DNA from: a virus
Length of the DNA: 34,598 nucleotides
Direction: 5' to 3' (one strand)
IMG/VR virus record: IMGVR_UViG_3300047564_004306
Location: 1-34,598 of that record
The notes beneath the pieces are model-generated. The model made no database searches. It saw only the letters and a list, made by a program, of their open reading frames with translations, and was not told the DNA's origin. Position numbers and translations under genes: made by a program. This document shows positions 20,501-26,490 of the stretch, piece after piece; within the stretch, counting starts at the first letter, position 1; each line of letters opens with the position of its first letter.

Positions 20501-22195
20501 AATCTATCAAATATTACTGGAACTGGTAGAAATGGAACTGCAAATATCACAATATCTGGTGGTGTCGCAGTTGCTGCTACAGTTGCAAATGGTGGAACAG
20601 GTTATTCTGTAGGTGACTTACTAACAGTTTCTTCTATTGGTATATCTTCTGTTGGTAGAAATCTAAGATTGAGTGTATCTAGTCTAAGTGGAGTAAATGA
20701 ACTAATCATAGATGATGTTCAGGGTGACTTTGTTGTTGGTGCAGGTTATACTCTTACTTATATAAACAACTCTGGAGTTACTACAACTCTTAACAGTGCA
20801 TATAGTGGCAATGTAGTAATAACTGGTGCAGTTGAAGAAATTTATGATGGATTGCACTTTAAAGTAAATCAGAGAAATCATGGTATGCACTCTGATGTCA
20901 ATAAAGTAACAATTATTGAGGCAAAATCTGATGTACTGCCAACTACATTATCTGTGAATTATTCTGCATCTTCAACCTCAAGTATTTCTGTTGCAAGCAC
21001 TACAAACTTCACAACCTTTGAAAATGTAAGTGTCGCAAGCACTAATCCTGGTTATGTTCTCATTGGAGATGAAATTATTCAATATACTGGCGTATCTGGA
21101 AATGATTTGACTGGTATTACTAGAGAAATTAATGGAACAAAAGCATTTACACACTCTACAGGTAATCTGGTTTACAAGTATGAACTCAATGGAGTATCTC
21201 TACTTAGAATTAACAAAACACATGATTTAAGTGATGCAAATATTACTGATCAGATTGGTTTAGATTATTACTATCTAAAAGCAGATATGTCGTCTGGAAC
21301 AAACACAACTGATAGAACTGGTTCTGGTTCTCTTCCAAAACTATTCTTTAATGAGTCTAAGAAAACTGGTGGTTCTAATGTATCTGCAACTTATAATGTT
21401 CCATTTGAACTGATTACGCCATCAATTCAAACAATTAGTCCTAAGTTTACGACTATTTCATCTTCTGTAAGAACTATCAGTGGTCAAAGTATTGATGGAT
21501 CAGAAACTCCTTATCTTGATAAGGGATTCCAACCAATAACATTGAATAATACAAATTATTTTGATTCTCCAAGAATTATTGCATCTCAAGTCAACGAAGA
21601 TACAAGATTAACTAATCTGCCAGGAAGAAAGTCATTTACTCTTAATATGAATTTACTGAGTGTTGATGAAAGATTATCTCCATGCATTGACCTGACAAAA
21701 ACTAATATTATTTTCACATCAAATAGAGTAAACCAACCAGTTACAAACTATATCACTGATAGAAGAGTAAATGGTGTTGAGAACGATCCAAATGCATTCT
21801 ATTACGTTTCAAAACCAATTACATTACAAAGTTCTGCATCTTCGATTAAAGTTCTACTGACCGGTGCTATTAATGAGCAGAATGACATTAGAGCATTCTA
21901 CTCAATACAAAATGATGTGGGTGAAAGTCCAATATTTACAGCGTTCCCTGGTTATGCAAACATTTCTTCTGGAGTAGTAGTAGATCCTTCACTCAATGAT
22001 GGATCACCTGATACACTTATTCTAAAGAATTCATTCTATGATTATGTGCCAACACCAAGGTCATTTAAAGAGTATGAATTTACAATTGATAATTTACCAT
22101 CATTTAAGGTCTTTAGAGTAAAACTTATAATGACATCTACGAATCAGGCGATTGTTCCTGTAATACAAGATCTTAGAGTTATTGCACTTGCTTGA
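14594..22195 (+). CDS. DUF4815-type baseplate/tail fibre protein
   Basis: The protein has 2533 residues. The N-terminus (residues 8-75) has the DUF4815 pattern APYFDDY, FKPGYPVQARELTTLQSIL, NQVEQFGNHFFKEG. A Thr/Asn/Val-rich short coiled coil lies at about residues 1688-1712, followed by RRDPLAQSFYV and a beta domain with GQTEYAIVLLSDS, a block common in large T4-like marine phage proteins. GSGY-like repeats occur near bases 20440-20640, and an EIIQYTG...ITR...HSTGNLV module at about 20953-21195. It fills the slot of T4 genes 9-12 and wac, so it is probably the main peripheral baseplate or fibre-attachment protein; that role is inferred. The start has AGGA only three bases upstream, but the N-terminal domain supports it. 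Confidence 0.85.
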   Translation: MSQETNLNVAPYFDDYNEPVIGGKDNNYYKVLFKPGYPVQARELTTLQSILQNQVEQFGNHFFKEGAKVIPGNLTYIQNYYAVQVESNFLGIPVSLYLDNLVGLQIRGENSGVVAIIRKVITSEESERGNITLYIDYYQSNQNNLSTRDFEDGENLITDSNIAFGSTFISAGEGFARTIASNSTAIGSAFALGAGVYFIRGYLVDVTDDTLILDQYTNTPSYRVGFDVIEEIISADVDPNLNDNANGFNNFAAPGADRLKITAQLSKKPIDSFDYPNFIELANVKDGVLRKINKNTEYNLLADEFARRTFDESGDYYIKSFTTFCRDSLNNGKGNNGIYLENQQTSSGVAPSEDLMVYKISPGKAYIRGYEVETISPVLLDAPKPRTTNLIQNQAVNFSFGSSLTLNRSSGAPSIGINTSTTISLRSERVGLSSYAPAGKEIGVARVYDFALESGSYELENQNINRWDISLFDVQTYGDLTLNQPITLSTPTYIRGDSSGATAFLKNNVSVGTALTVYQISGNFINGEKLVFDSTTDTRVSIGFTNYGISEVKSLYANVGSSKTFSADTLQSVSSLIGNGNASISGFSAGVATVTSPTVAFPGIVTTGNLIQYTRPNLTVKSFAKVNKVLTNSIIISGVTTVTGVCDGGISSTTIDVNDLSVLYTRAQTTQNNERLFAPLPKVNIESVDLSNSSLVIRREFDVTITNNSTNTLTSGTDQVFLPFDEERYVLSRSDGTLEILTEDKFQLTNGSTELVINGLGSNDVGAKLIATLRKESVTSKTKRKSFVDSLIVNKSKYNYSGTGSTTKNDGLLYGSYPFGARVQDEKISLNVPDVIKIHGIYESNDTSDPVLPNLTVGSLDGPTAKTDDLILGEEFVGTVSGARGIYSEQLNSSRISFVYLNQNVFQEGEVVEFLESGVNGIAFTLNQGSKNITGDFNFYNGQTLTHYDYSYIQRKQNIKEPTRKIKVVYARGYYETSDTGDVTTASSYDGFNYGTEIQSVNEFRNTDILDARPRVSNFVVSSGSRSPFEFDGRSFTGGNHSTSYVLASDESETLSFTYYLPRIDRIYLTKEGIFQLKVGEAADNPKLPEEVSNGLNIANIALPPYLYDVKDAEVTFVDHKRYQMSDIFRLENRIKNLEYYTSLSLLENNTANLFISDSVGLNRFKSGFLIDNFSSVGVQDNTVGVKNSLDLQNGHLRPSHYTTTLNLELGSDAIAGIGTTTNASQDKNYLSNILGTNIRKSGSVLSLDYEDVLWVEQPFATRIENVTPYLVKTWEGSIELEPTVDVWIDVNRLELRDVRMEGSFLGVAEALRAEVTDQADGSRLGVSPIIWNSWETNNIRQDLGLTLSASMSSSSSTTNAGGGRQNVATTTSINIGGSVSLTTNLDQARTGVQHTVREQIDTESLGDRIVSRNIIQFMRSRNIQFTGRRLKPNTQVYGFFDSVDVNNFCTPKLLEVAMNSGTFQVGENIIGVMPTAEIVDGFDQSTLPYISFRLAVSNHKYGPYDNPTDFYVQNPYDRGNNIPANYSSTSTILNIDTFSLSNERQPEFWGWARTGMILRGQSSGAVAIVSNLRLVTDNIGTVIGSYLVPDGNIPGNPAFETGRTVFRLTNSSTNTRIGGVVTTSAEEIFYSQGDIDNTQEVTLSLRNARVEHEDFEQTRTLTASSVATANAGATTSSSTQIQSQVINNITNVTNVTENITNITNVTENIVQEQERRDPLAQSFYVDDATGIFVTKLNIYFRTKDPVLPVYCQLREIKVGLPTLKILPFSEVEIAPDQVNVSEDASVPTTIEFDSPIYLNGQTEYAIVLLSDSTEYTAWISRLGEPDVTSAANEAGQILVSAQPILGSLFKSQNASSWDASQYEDLKFQLFRASFTSSGSVQFFNPTLPTTGIDVLRKDPFDIDSKTIRIGIGTTVQDPNLTNGNTIIQLQSNATGILVGTAGTISGLSITNSGIGYTPSAGAVTYNNLNLSNITGTGRNGTANITISGGVAVAATVANGGTGYSVGDLLTVSSIGISSVGRNLRLSVSSLSGVNELIIDDVQGDFVVGAGYTLTYINNSGVTTTLNSAYSGNVVITGAVEEIYDGLHFKVNQRNHGMHSDVNKVTIIEAKSDVLPTTLSVNYSASSTSSISVASTTNFTTFENVSVASTNPGYVLIGDEIIQYTGVSGNDLTGITREINGTKAFTHSTGNLVYKYELNGVSLLRINKTHDLSDANITDQIGLDYYYLKADMSSGTNTTDRTGSGSLPKLFFNESKKTGGSNVSATYNVPFELITPSIQTISPKFTTISSSVRTISGQSIDGSETPYLDKGFQPITLNNTNYFDSPRIIASQVNEDTRLTNLPGRKSFTLNMNLLSVDERLSPCIDLTKTNIIFTSNRVNQPVTNYITDRRVNGVENDPNAFYYVSKPITLQSSASSIKVLLTGAINEQNDIRAFYSIQNDVGESPIFTAFPGYANISSGVVVDPSLNDGSPDTLILKNSFYDYVPTPRSFKEYEFTIDNLPSFKVFRVKLIMTSTNQAIVPVIQDLRVIALA
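19666..19719 (+). repeat. 30-base-period repeat encoding an Asn/Thr coiled-coil stalk
   Basis: A 24-base unit starting CAATGTAACGAATGTAACTG at 19666 recurs at 19696 with two changes. It encodes NVTNVTEN followed by NITNVTEN. Together with flanking residues, Ile and Val fall at spacings of 3, 3, 3, 4, 3, 3 and 4, as expected of a short polar trimeric coiled coil in a phage fibre. The fold is inferred from the spacing. Confidence 0.55.
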
Positions 22196-22208
22196 GGTTA
22201 AAAAAAAA

Positions 22209-22433
22209 ATGAGTTTAATACCAGTTGAAGGTGATAATTATCTTTTTAGAGATGTAAGCACCAATGCTATTGTGAACACAAATCAATCTGAATATGCAAA
22301 TTATCTTGCACGTAAAAAAGTTCAAGAAAAAGAAAAAAATAGAATTGATTGTATGGAAAGAGATCTCAACTCTATCAAGGGTGACTTAAATGAGATCAAA
22401 ACATTACTTAGGAGTTTATCTCATGGATCCTGA
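22209..22433 (+). CDS. Small protein with C-terminal coiled coil, unknown function
   Basis: The protein has 74 residues. I chose the ATG at 22209 because GAGG at 22194-22197 lies 11 bases upstream, although the frame is open further left to 22182. A run of ten A (22200-22209) fills the space between this site and the start codon. The N-terminal half is polar (NYLFRDVSTNAIVNTNQSEY); the C-terminal half, from about residue 30, is charged and heptad-like (RIDCMERDLNSIKGDLNEIK), suggesting a short coiled coil. I do not recognise the family. Its place between the DUF4815 gene and gp13, with the same orientation and tight spacing, suggests a minor virion or assembly protein. Confidence 0.75.
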   Translation: MSLIPVEGDNYLFRDVSTNAIVNTNQSEYANYLARKKVQEKEKNRIDCMERDLNSIKGDLNEIKTLLRSLSHGS

Positions 22434-22608
22434 TAAAATTCAGTTGGAAAATTTATCTAAAAACTTTGAATATGCAAAAGCATCTATAGAAATAGATTCT
22501 ATAGATGATGTAGATGACTTGAGAAATATTGCCAAATCATATATGAAACTTTACATGAAACAACAAGAGGTTTTATCAGAACTCCTTTCTTCAACAAATC
22601 ATAAATAA
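22423..22608 (+). CDS. Small acidic helical protein, unknown function
   Basis: The protein has 61 residues and starts at the ATG at 22423. That start overlaps the end of the preceding gene by 11 bases and has GGAG at 22411-22414, eight bases upstream. An upstream in-frame ATG at 22390 has no such site. The sequence is rich in Asp, Glu, Lys and Leu (IEIDSIDDVDDLRNIAKSYM), probably all helical, and has no cysteine or membrane segment. The stop codon overlaps a late-promoter motif for gp13. The family is not recognised. Overlap with its neighbour suggests translational coupling. Confidence 0.72.
   Translation: MDPDKIQLENLSKNFEYAKASIEIDSIDDVDDLRNIAKSYMKLYMKQQEVLSELLSSTNHK
22600..22607 (+). promoter_or_regulatory. 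Putative T4-type late promoter upstream of gp13
   Basis: CATAAATA overlaps the end of the preceding small gene. It is followed by AGAGG (22614-22618) and the gp13 ATG at 22629, 21 bases after the motif. Its position at the start of the neck gene block fits a late promoter. Confidence 0.55.
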
Positions 22609-22628
22609 TTTTTAGAGGTAGTAAATAA

Positions 22629-23477
22629 ATGGCGCAACCTTCTTCTAGGCAAGAGTTAATAGATTATTGTAAAAGAAAACTGGGGGCGCCAGTTTTGGAG
22701 ATCAACGTTGCTGATGAGCAAATAGAAGATCTTGTAGATGATGCTATTCAGTTTTTCCAAGAAAGACACTTTGATGGTGTTTCTCAAATGTTCTTGAAGT
22801 ATCAAATAACTCAAGATGACATTGATAGAGGAAGAGCACCTAATGGACAGGATCCTGTTGCAGGAATAGTTACCAGCACTGCAACAGCAAATATTGCAGG
22901 ATCAAATGTAACTTTTAACTATAAAGAAAATAGTAATTACTTACAGGTTCCACCATCAATAATTGGTGTTACCAAAGTTTTCCACTTTGATGGAACAAAC
23001 ACTGTTACAAATAATATGTTCAGTGTTAAATATCAATTATTTTTGAATGATATTTACTATTGGGGATCTACTGAACTTTTAACCTATGCGATGGTTAAAA
23101 CATATCTTGAAGATATGGATTTTCTTTTGACCACTCAAAAGCAAATTCGCTTCAATCAGAGAATGGATAGATTATATCTAGATATTGATTGGGGAAGTGT
23201 CAATGTTAATGACTACTTGGTAATTGACTGTTATAGAACTTTAGATCCAAATGACTTTACAAGAGTTTGGAATGACTCTTTCTTAAAACCATATTTGACA
23301 TCACTCATTAAGAGACAATGGGGACAAAACTTAATTAAGTTCCAAGGAGTTAAACTTCCTGGAGGTGTAGAACTTAATGGCAGACAAATCTATGATGATG
23401 CACAAAGAGAAATTGATGCGATCATGGAAAAAATGTCCAATACTTATGAACTTCCACCACTAGACATGATAGGATGA
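22629..23477 (+). CDS. gp13: Neck protein gp13
   Basis: The protein has 282 residues, near the 309 of T4 gp13. The N-terminal block ELIDYCKRKLGAPV, EINVADEQIEDLVDDAI and QERHFDGV is typical of gp13 in T4-like marine phages, and the C-terminus carries GRQIYDDAQREIDAIMEKM. In T4, gp13 forms a complex with gp14 that closes the filled head and accepts the tail. AGAGG 10 bases upstream supports the start. The next gene, gp14, begins four bases after the stop, as expected for partners made together. No inserted repeat is seen, unlike in gp14. Confidence 0.9.
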   Translation: MAQPSSRQELIDYCKRKLGAPVLEINVADEQIEDLVDDAIQFFQERHFDGVSQMFLKYQITQDDIDRGRAPNGQDPVAGIVTSTATANIAGSNVTFNYKENSNYLQVPPSIIGVTKVFHFDGTNTVTNNMFSVKYQLFLNDIYYWGSTELLTYAMVKTYLEDMDFLLTTQKQIRFNQRMDRLYLDIDWGSVNVNDYLVIDCYRTLDPNDFTRVWNDSFLKPYLTSLIKRQWGQNLIKFQGVKLPGGVELNGRQIYDDAQREIDAIMEKMSNTYELPPLDMIG

Positions 23478-23481
23478 TGTC

Positions 23482-24858
23482 ATGCTTAATCCGTTTTTTC
23501 AACAAGGTTCAAGAGAAGAGCAAAGTTTAATTCAAGATCTCATCAACGAACAGTTGAGAATGTATGGTGTTGAAATATATTATCTCCCTAGACAATATGT
23601 AACAGAAAAGTCAATTATAAAAGAGGTAATTGAATCTAAATTTGAAAACGCATATCCTATTGAGGCATATGTGGACACATATGAAGGATATAATGGATTA
23701 GGAACTTTAATGTCAAAATTTGGTATCCAAGAAATGGATGACCTTATTTTGACAATATCAAAAGAAAGATTTGAAGAATATATAACACCATTAATAAAAA
23801 ATATTGCCGATATCAAACTTTCAACAAGACCAAAGGAAGGTGATTTAGTCTATTTTCCTTTAGGTGATAGATTATTTGAAATCAAATATGTTGAGCACGA
23901 AAAACCATTTTATCAACTTCAAAAAAATTACGTTTATCAACTGACTTGTGAACTCTTTAGATATGAAGACGAAGTTATTGATACTAATGTAGATGAAATT
24001 GATGATAATATTGTAGAACAAGGATATATCCAAACTCTTACAATGGTTGGAACTTCATCTACTGCTACAGCATTAACTGGAATTGTTAATGGTGGCGTTA
24101 GAAGAATCACTCTAACAAATAGAGGAGGTGGATATACTTCTTTACCAAGAGTCGCAATATCATCTGCTCCAAGTGGTGGTTTGACTGCGACTGGTATCGC
24201 AACAATGATATCTGGTTTGATTGATTGTAATGGAGTTACGTCAGATAAAATTCAAGGTGTTGAACTAACTAATCCAGGTTATGGTTATACGGTTGCTCCT
24301 GGAGTTAGTTTCATTGGTGGTGGAGGTGTTGGTGCTGCTGCGACAACTGAAATTGCTAACGGTATGATTGGTATTATTACTGTAACAAGTGGAGGATCTG
24401 GATATACTTCACCACCACTTGTTACAATTAGTTCTCCAGGAATTGGAACAACAGCAAGAGCAGTATCTCTAATCAATGCAGCGGGAATTGTTACTTCAAT
24501 TAGAGTTGTAGACGCTGGAGTTGGATATACTGTTGCACCTACAATTACTATTGGTTCACCAAATGTTGGAAGTGTAGGAACTTATATCTTTAATGAAGTT
24601 GTTACTGGATCTATAAGTAGCACTACTGCAAGAGTTAAATCTTGGAGTTCTGTCACAAATGTATTGGAAGTATCTATAATCTCTGGTTCATTTGTTGCAG
24701 GTGAAACAATTGTAGGTGCTGCAAGTAGTGCTAGTAGACAACTTAGAATTATAAACACTGATGATATCAATGATCCTTATGCACAAAATGAGGAGATTGA
24801 ATTAGAAGCGGATCAAATTATTGATTTTAACGAAACAAATCCGTTTGGAATGCCATAA
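23482..24858 (+). CDS. gp14: Neck protein gp14 with inserted beta repeats
   Basis: The protein has 458 residues, against 256 in T4. The N-terminal core matches gp14: GVEIYYLPRQYV (T4 GVECYYLPREYV), EGDLVYFPLGDRLFEI (T4 EGDLIYFPMDNSLFEI) and KPFYQLQKN. The C-terminus ends in an acidic tail with NPFG. Between about residues 190 and 400 is an insertion absent from T4 gp14, containing four repeats of the form VxxITLTNRGGGYTSLPRVAI (bases about 24090-24570). The same GGY-x-PP repeat occurs in the giant protein, gp8 and the DUF4815 protein. gp14 acts with gp13 at the portal exit to complete the head; the insert probably projects from the neck. AGGA at 23471-23474 supports the start. Confidence 0.9.
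   Translation: MLNPFFQQGSREEQSLIQDLINEQLRMYGVEIYYLPRQYVTEKSIIKEVIESKFENAYPIEAYVDTYEGYNGLGTLMSKFGIQEMDDLILTISKERFEEYITPLIKNIADIKLSTRPKEGDLVYFPLGDRLFEIKYVEHEKPFYQLQKNYVYQLTCELFRYEDEVIDTNVDEIDDNIVEQGYIQTLTMVGTSSTATALTGIVNGGVRRITLTNRGGGYTSLPRVAISSAPSGGLTATGIATMISGLIDCNGVTSDKIQGVELTNPGYGYTVAPGVSFIGGGGVGAAATTEIANGMIGIITVTSGGSGYTSPPLVTISSPGIGTTARAVSLINAAGIVTSIRVVDAGVGYTVAPTITIGSPNVGSVGTYIFNEVVTGSISSTTARVKSWSSVTNVLEVSIISGSFVAGETIVGAASSASRQLRIINTDDINDPYAQNEEIELEADQIIDFNETNPFGMP
24090..24570 (+). repeat. Four GGY-x-PP beta repeats inserted in gp14
   Basis: Four protein-level repeats carry GGGYTSLPRV, GYGYTVAPGV, GSGYTSPPLV and GVGYTVAPTI, each preceded by an alternating hydrophobic strand and each followed by a strand ending in Ser/Gly-rich residues. 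Spacing is about 40-55 residues. DNA identity among copies is low. Confidence 0.7.
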
Positions 24859-24866
24859 TATAAATA
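24859..24866 (+). promoter_or_regulatory. Putative T4-type late promoter upstream of gp15
   Basis: TATAAATA is the exact T4 late-promoter core. It begins right after the gp14 stop codon, 40 bases before the gp15 ATG, in one of the few real gaps of the window. Confidence 0.62.
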
Positions 24867-24906
24867 GATCTAACGATTTTGTTAAGTACTTTACAAAAAT
24901 TTTAAC

Positions 24907-25920
24907 ATGTTTGAGTATTTTTACCACGAAATATTGAGAAGAACCATTGTTTCTTTTGGTTCTCTCTTCAATAATATTTCAATTAAGCACACAAATAACT
25001 CTGATGAAGTTGTCAGTGTCATCAAAGTTCCGCTTGCTTATGGTCCTACTCAAAAGTTCTTAGCAAGATTAGAGCAATCTCCAGATCTCAACAAACCTGT
25101 TCAAATGAATCTTCCAAGGATGTCATTTGAATTTATTGGTTTGAATTATGATTCTGGAAGAAAAGTAACACAAACTCAAACATTTATAACATCAACTACA
25201 TCAAATAAAAGTCAGGAAAAAAAGGCATACATGCCAGTTCCTTATAATATGCAATTTGAACTTAGTATTATGACTAAGTTGAATGACGATATGCTTCAAA
25301 TTGTTGAACAAATTTTACCATATTTTCAACCGTCATATAATATGACGGTTAATTTGCTTGAAGAAATTGGTGAAAAAAGAGATATACCTGTGGTTCTTGA
25401 TAGTATCACTATGAGTGATGACTATGAGGGTGATTTTAGTACTAGAAGAGCACTTATTTACACATTAAGATTTACAGCAAAGACATATCTATTTGGTCCT
25501 GTTCTATCTGCCTCTTCGGATATCATCAAAAAAGTTTCTGTTGGATTTATCGCTGCTTCTTCATCAGGTGCAGATTCAAAGGCAGGATCAAGAGATCTTA
25601 CTTACTCAGTAGAACCAAGAGCAATTAAAAACTATACTGGAACTGTAACCACAAGTTTGGTTAATGACATTGGACTATCTGAAACTGAAATAACAGTCGC
25701 TGATGCATCCTCAATTCTAGAAAATACTTACATTGTTATTGATAATGAGGAAATGTATGTTGATTCTAAATCAGGAAATGTTCTTACTGTAATTAGAGGA
25801 TCTGACCAAACTATTGCATCTAACCATGTGTCTGGTGCAGATGTTAAGAAGATTACAACTGAAGATAACCAACTGATTGAAGTTGGTGATGATTTTGGAT
25901 TTGATGGCGGGTTCTCATGA
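24907..25920 (+). CDS. gp15: Tail sheath stabiliser and completion protein gp15
   Basis: The protein has 337 residues, against 272 in T4. It opens with MFEYFYHEILRRTIVSFGSL (T4 MFGYFYNSSFRRYATLMGDL) and carries LSIMTKLNDDMLQIVEQIL and PYFQPSYN, nearly identical to T4 FTRYEDDMFQIVEQILPYFQP. In T4, gp15 caps the finished tail as a hexamer and binds the neck. Residues about 244-318 form an extension not evident in T4 gp15: EITVADASS, YIVIDNEEMYV, LTVIRG, NHVSGADV. A similar module occurs in the DUF4815 protein and the giant protein. The stop overlaps the next start (ATGA at 25917). Confidence 0.92.
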   Translation: MFEYFYHEILRRTIVSFGSLFNNISIKHTNNSDEVVSVIKVPLAYGPTQKFLARLEQSPDLNKPVQMNLPRMSFEFIGLNYDSGRKVTQTQTFITSTTSNKSQEKKAYMPVPYNMQFELSIMTKLNDDMLQIVEQILPYFQPSYNMTVNLLEEIGEKRDIPVVLDSITMSDDYEGDFSTRRALIYTLRFTAKTYLFGPVLSASSDIIKKVSVGFIAASSSGADSKAGSRDLTYSVEPRAIKNYTGTVTTSLVNDIGLSETEITVADASSILENTYIVIDNEEMYVDSKSGNVLTVIRGSDQTIASNHVSGADVKKITTEDNQLIEVGDDFGFDGGFS

Positions 25921-26348
25921 AGATGACAAAAAAATTTGATGACCTAAATGAAACTTTTAATGTTTCTGGCGAAATAGTAGAAACAAAAGTAGAAAGTGTA
26001 GATAAAATTGAAAAAGTTTCATCCTCCATTGAAGATGTAAAAAAAGATTATGAATACACAAGAGGAAATCTTTATTCTCTGATTGAAAAAGGTCAAGAAG
26101 CAATCAATGGTATTCTTGAGTTGGCACAAGAAAGTGAAATGCCTAGAGCATATGAAGTTGCTGGACAATTAATTAAAAATGTAGCAGATGCAACTGATAA
26201 ACTTATGGATCTTCAGAAAAAACTGAAAGATCTTGACGAAGACAAGAGTATAAAAGGTCCAACTAATGTTACTAATGCACTATTTGTAGGATCTACTGCA
26301 GAACTAGCAAAACTTCTTAAAAAGCAGTCAACTGATGAAAACGTTTAA
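25917..26348 (+). CDS. gp16: Small terminase subunit gp16
   Basis: The protein has 143 residues, against 164 in T4 gp16. The middle is a helical, coiled-coil-like region (DYEYTRGNLYSLIEKGQEAI, PRAYEVAGQLIKNVADATDK, LMDLQKKLKDLDED), followed by TNVTNALFVGSTAELAKLL, which corresponds to T4 QNATVFMGSPTDLMDEI. The small terminase binds DNA and regulates the motor gp17. The start at 25917 overlaps the gp15 stop as ATGA; a second ATG at 25923 is a possible alternative. In T4 the gene lies directly before gene 17, but here four genes lie between. Its last 14 bases overlap the next small gene. Confidence 0.88.
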   Translation: MKMTKKFDDLNETFNVSGEIVETKVESVDKIEKVSSSIEDVKKDYEYTRGNLYSLIEKGQEAINGILELAQESEMPRAYEVAGQLIKNVADATDKLMDLQKKLKDLDEDKSIKGPTNVTNALFVGSTAELAKLLKKQSTDENV

Positions 26349-26490
26349 ACAATTTCAAGAAGAGTGGAGTAATAAATATAAAAAGAGTATTGATTGCTCA
26401 AATCCAAAAGGATTTTCTCAACGCGCTCATTGTGCGGCAAGAAAGAAAAGAGCAAAAGGTGAAGAAACTAAATCCAAACCAGTTGAATGA
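26335..26490 (+). CDS. 51-residue basic Cys-containing protein with CTS-like N-terminus
   Basis: The frame from ATG 26335 to TGA 26488-26490 encodes 51 residues. It overlaps the gp16 end by 14 bases and the next gene by four (ATGA). The first residues, MKTFKQFQEEW, resemble the T4 internal-protein targeting sequence MKTYQEFIAE, but the Ile/Leu expected three residues before the cut is Gln here. The rest, DCSNPKGFSQRAHCAARKKR, is a short basic two-Cys module of a type found in marine phage proteins; the following gene is built of similar modules. No strong ribosome site is seen, so translation may depend on coupling. The function is unknown; a head-packaged or DNA-binding peptide is a guess. 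Confidence 0.6.
   Translation: MKTFKQFQEEWSNKYKKSIDCSNPKGFSQRAHCAARKKRAKGEETKSKPVE

Noticed and set aside
26371-26378. AATAAATA as late promoter for the mosaic gene
   Set aside because: It lies inside the 51-residue gene, more than 100 bases from the next start, and the genes on both sides overlap. A chance match is as likely.
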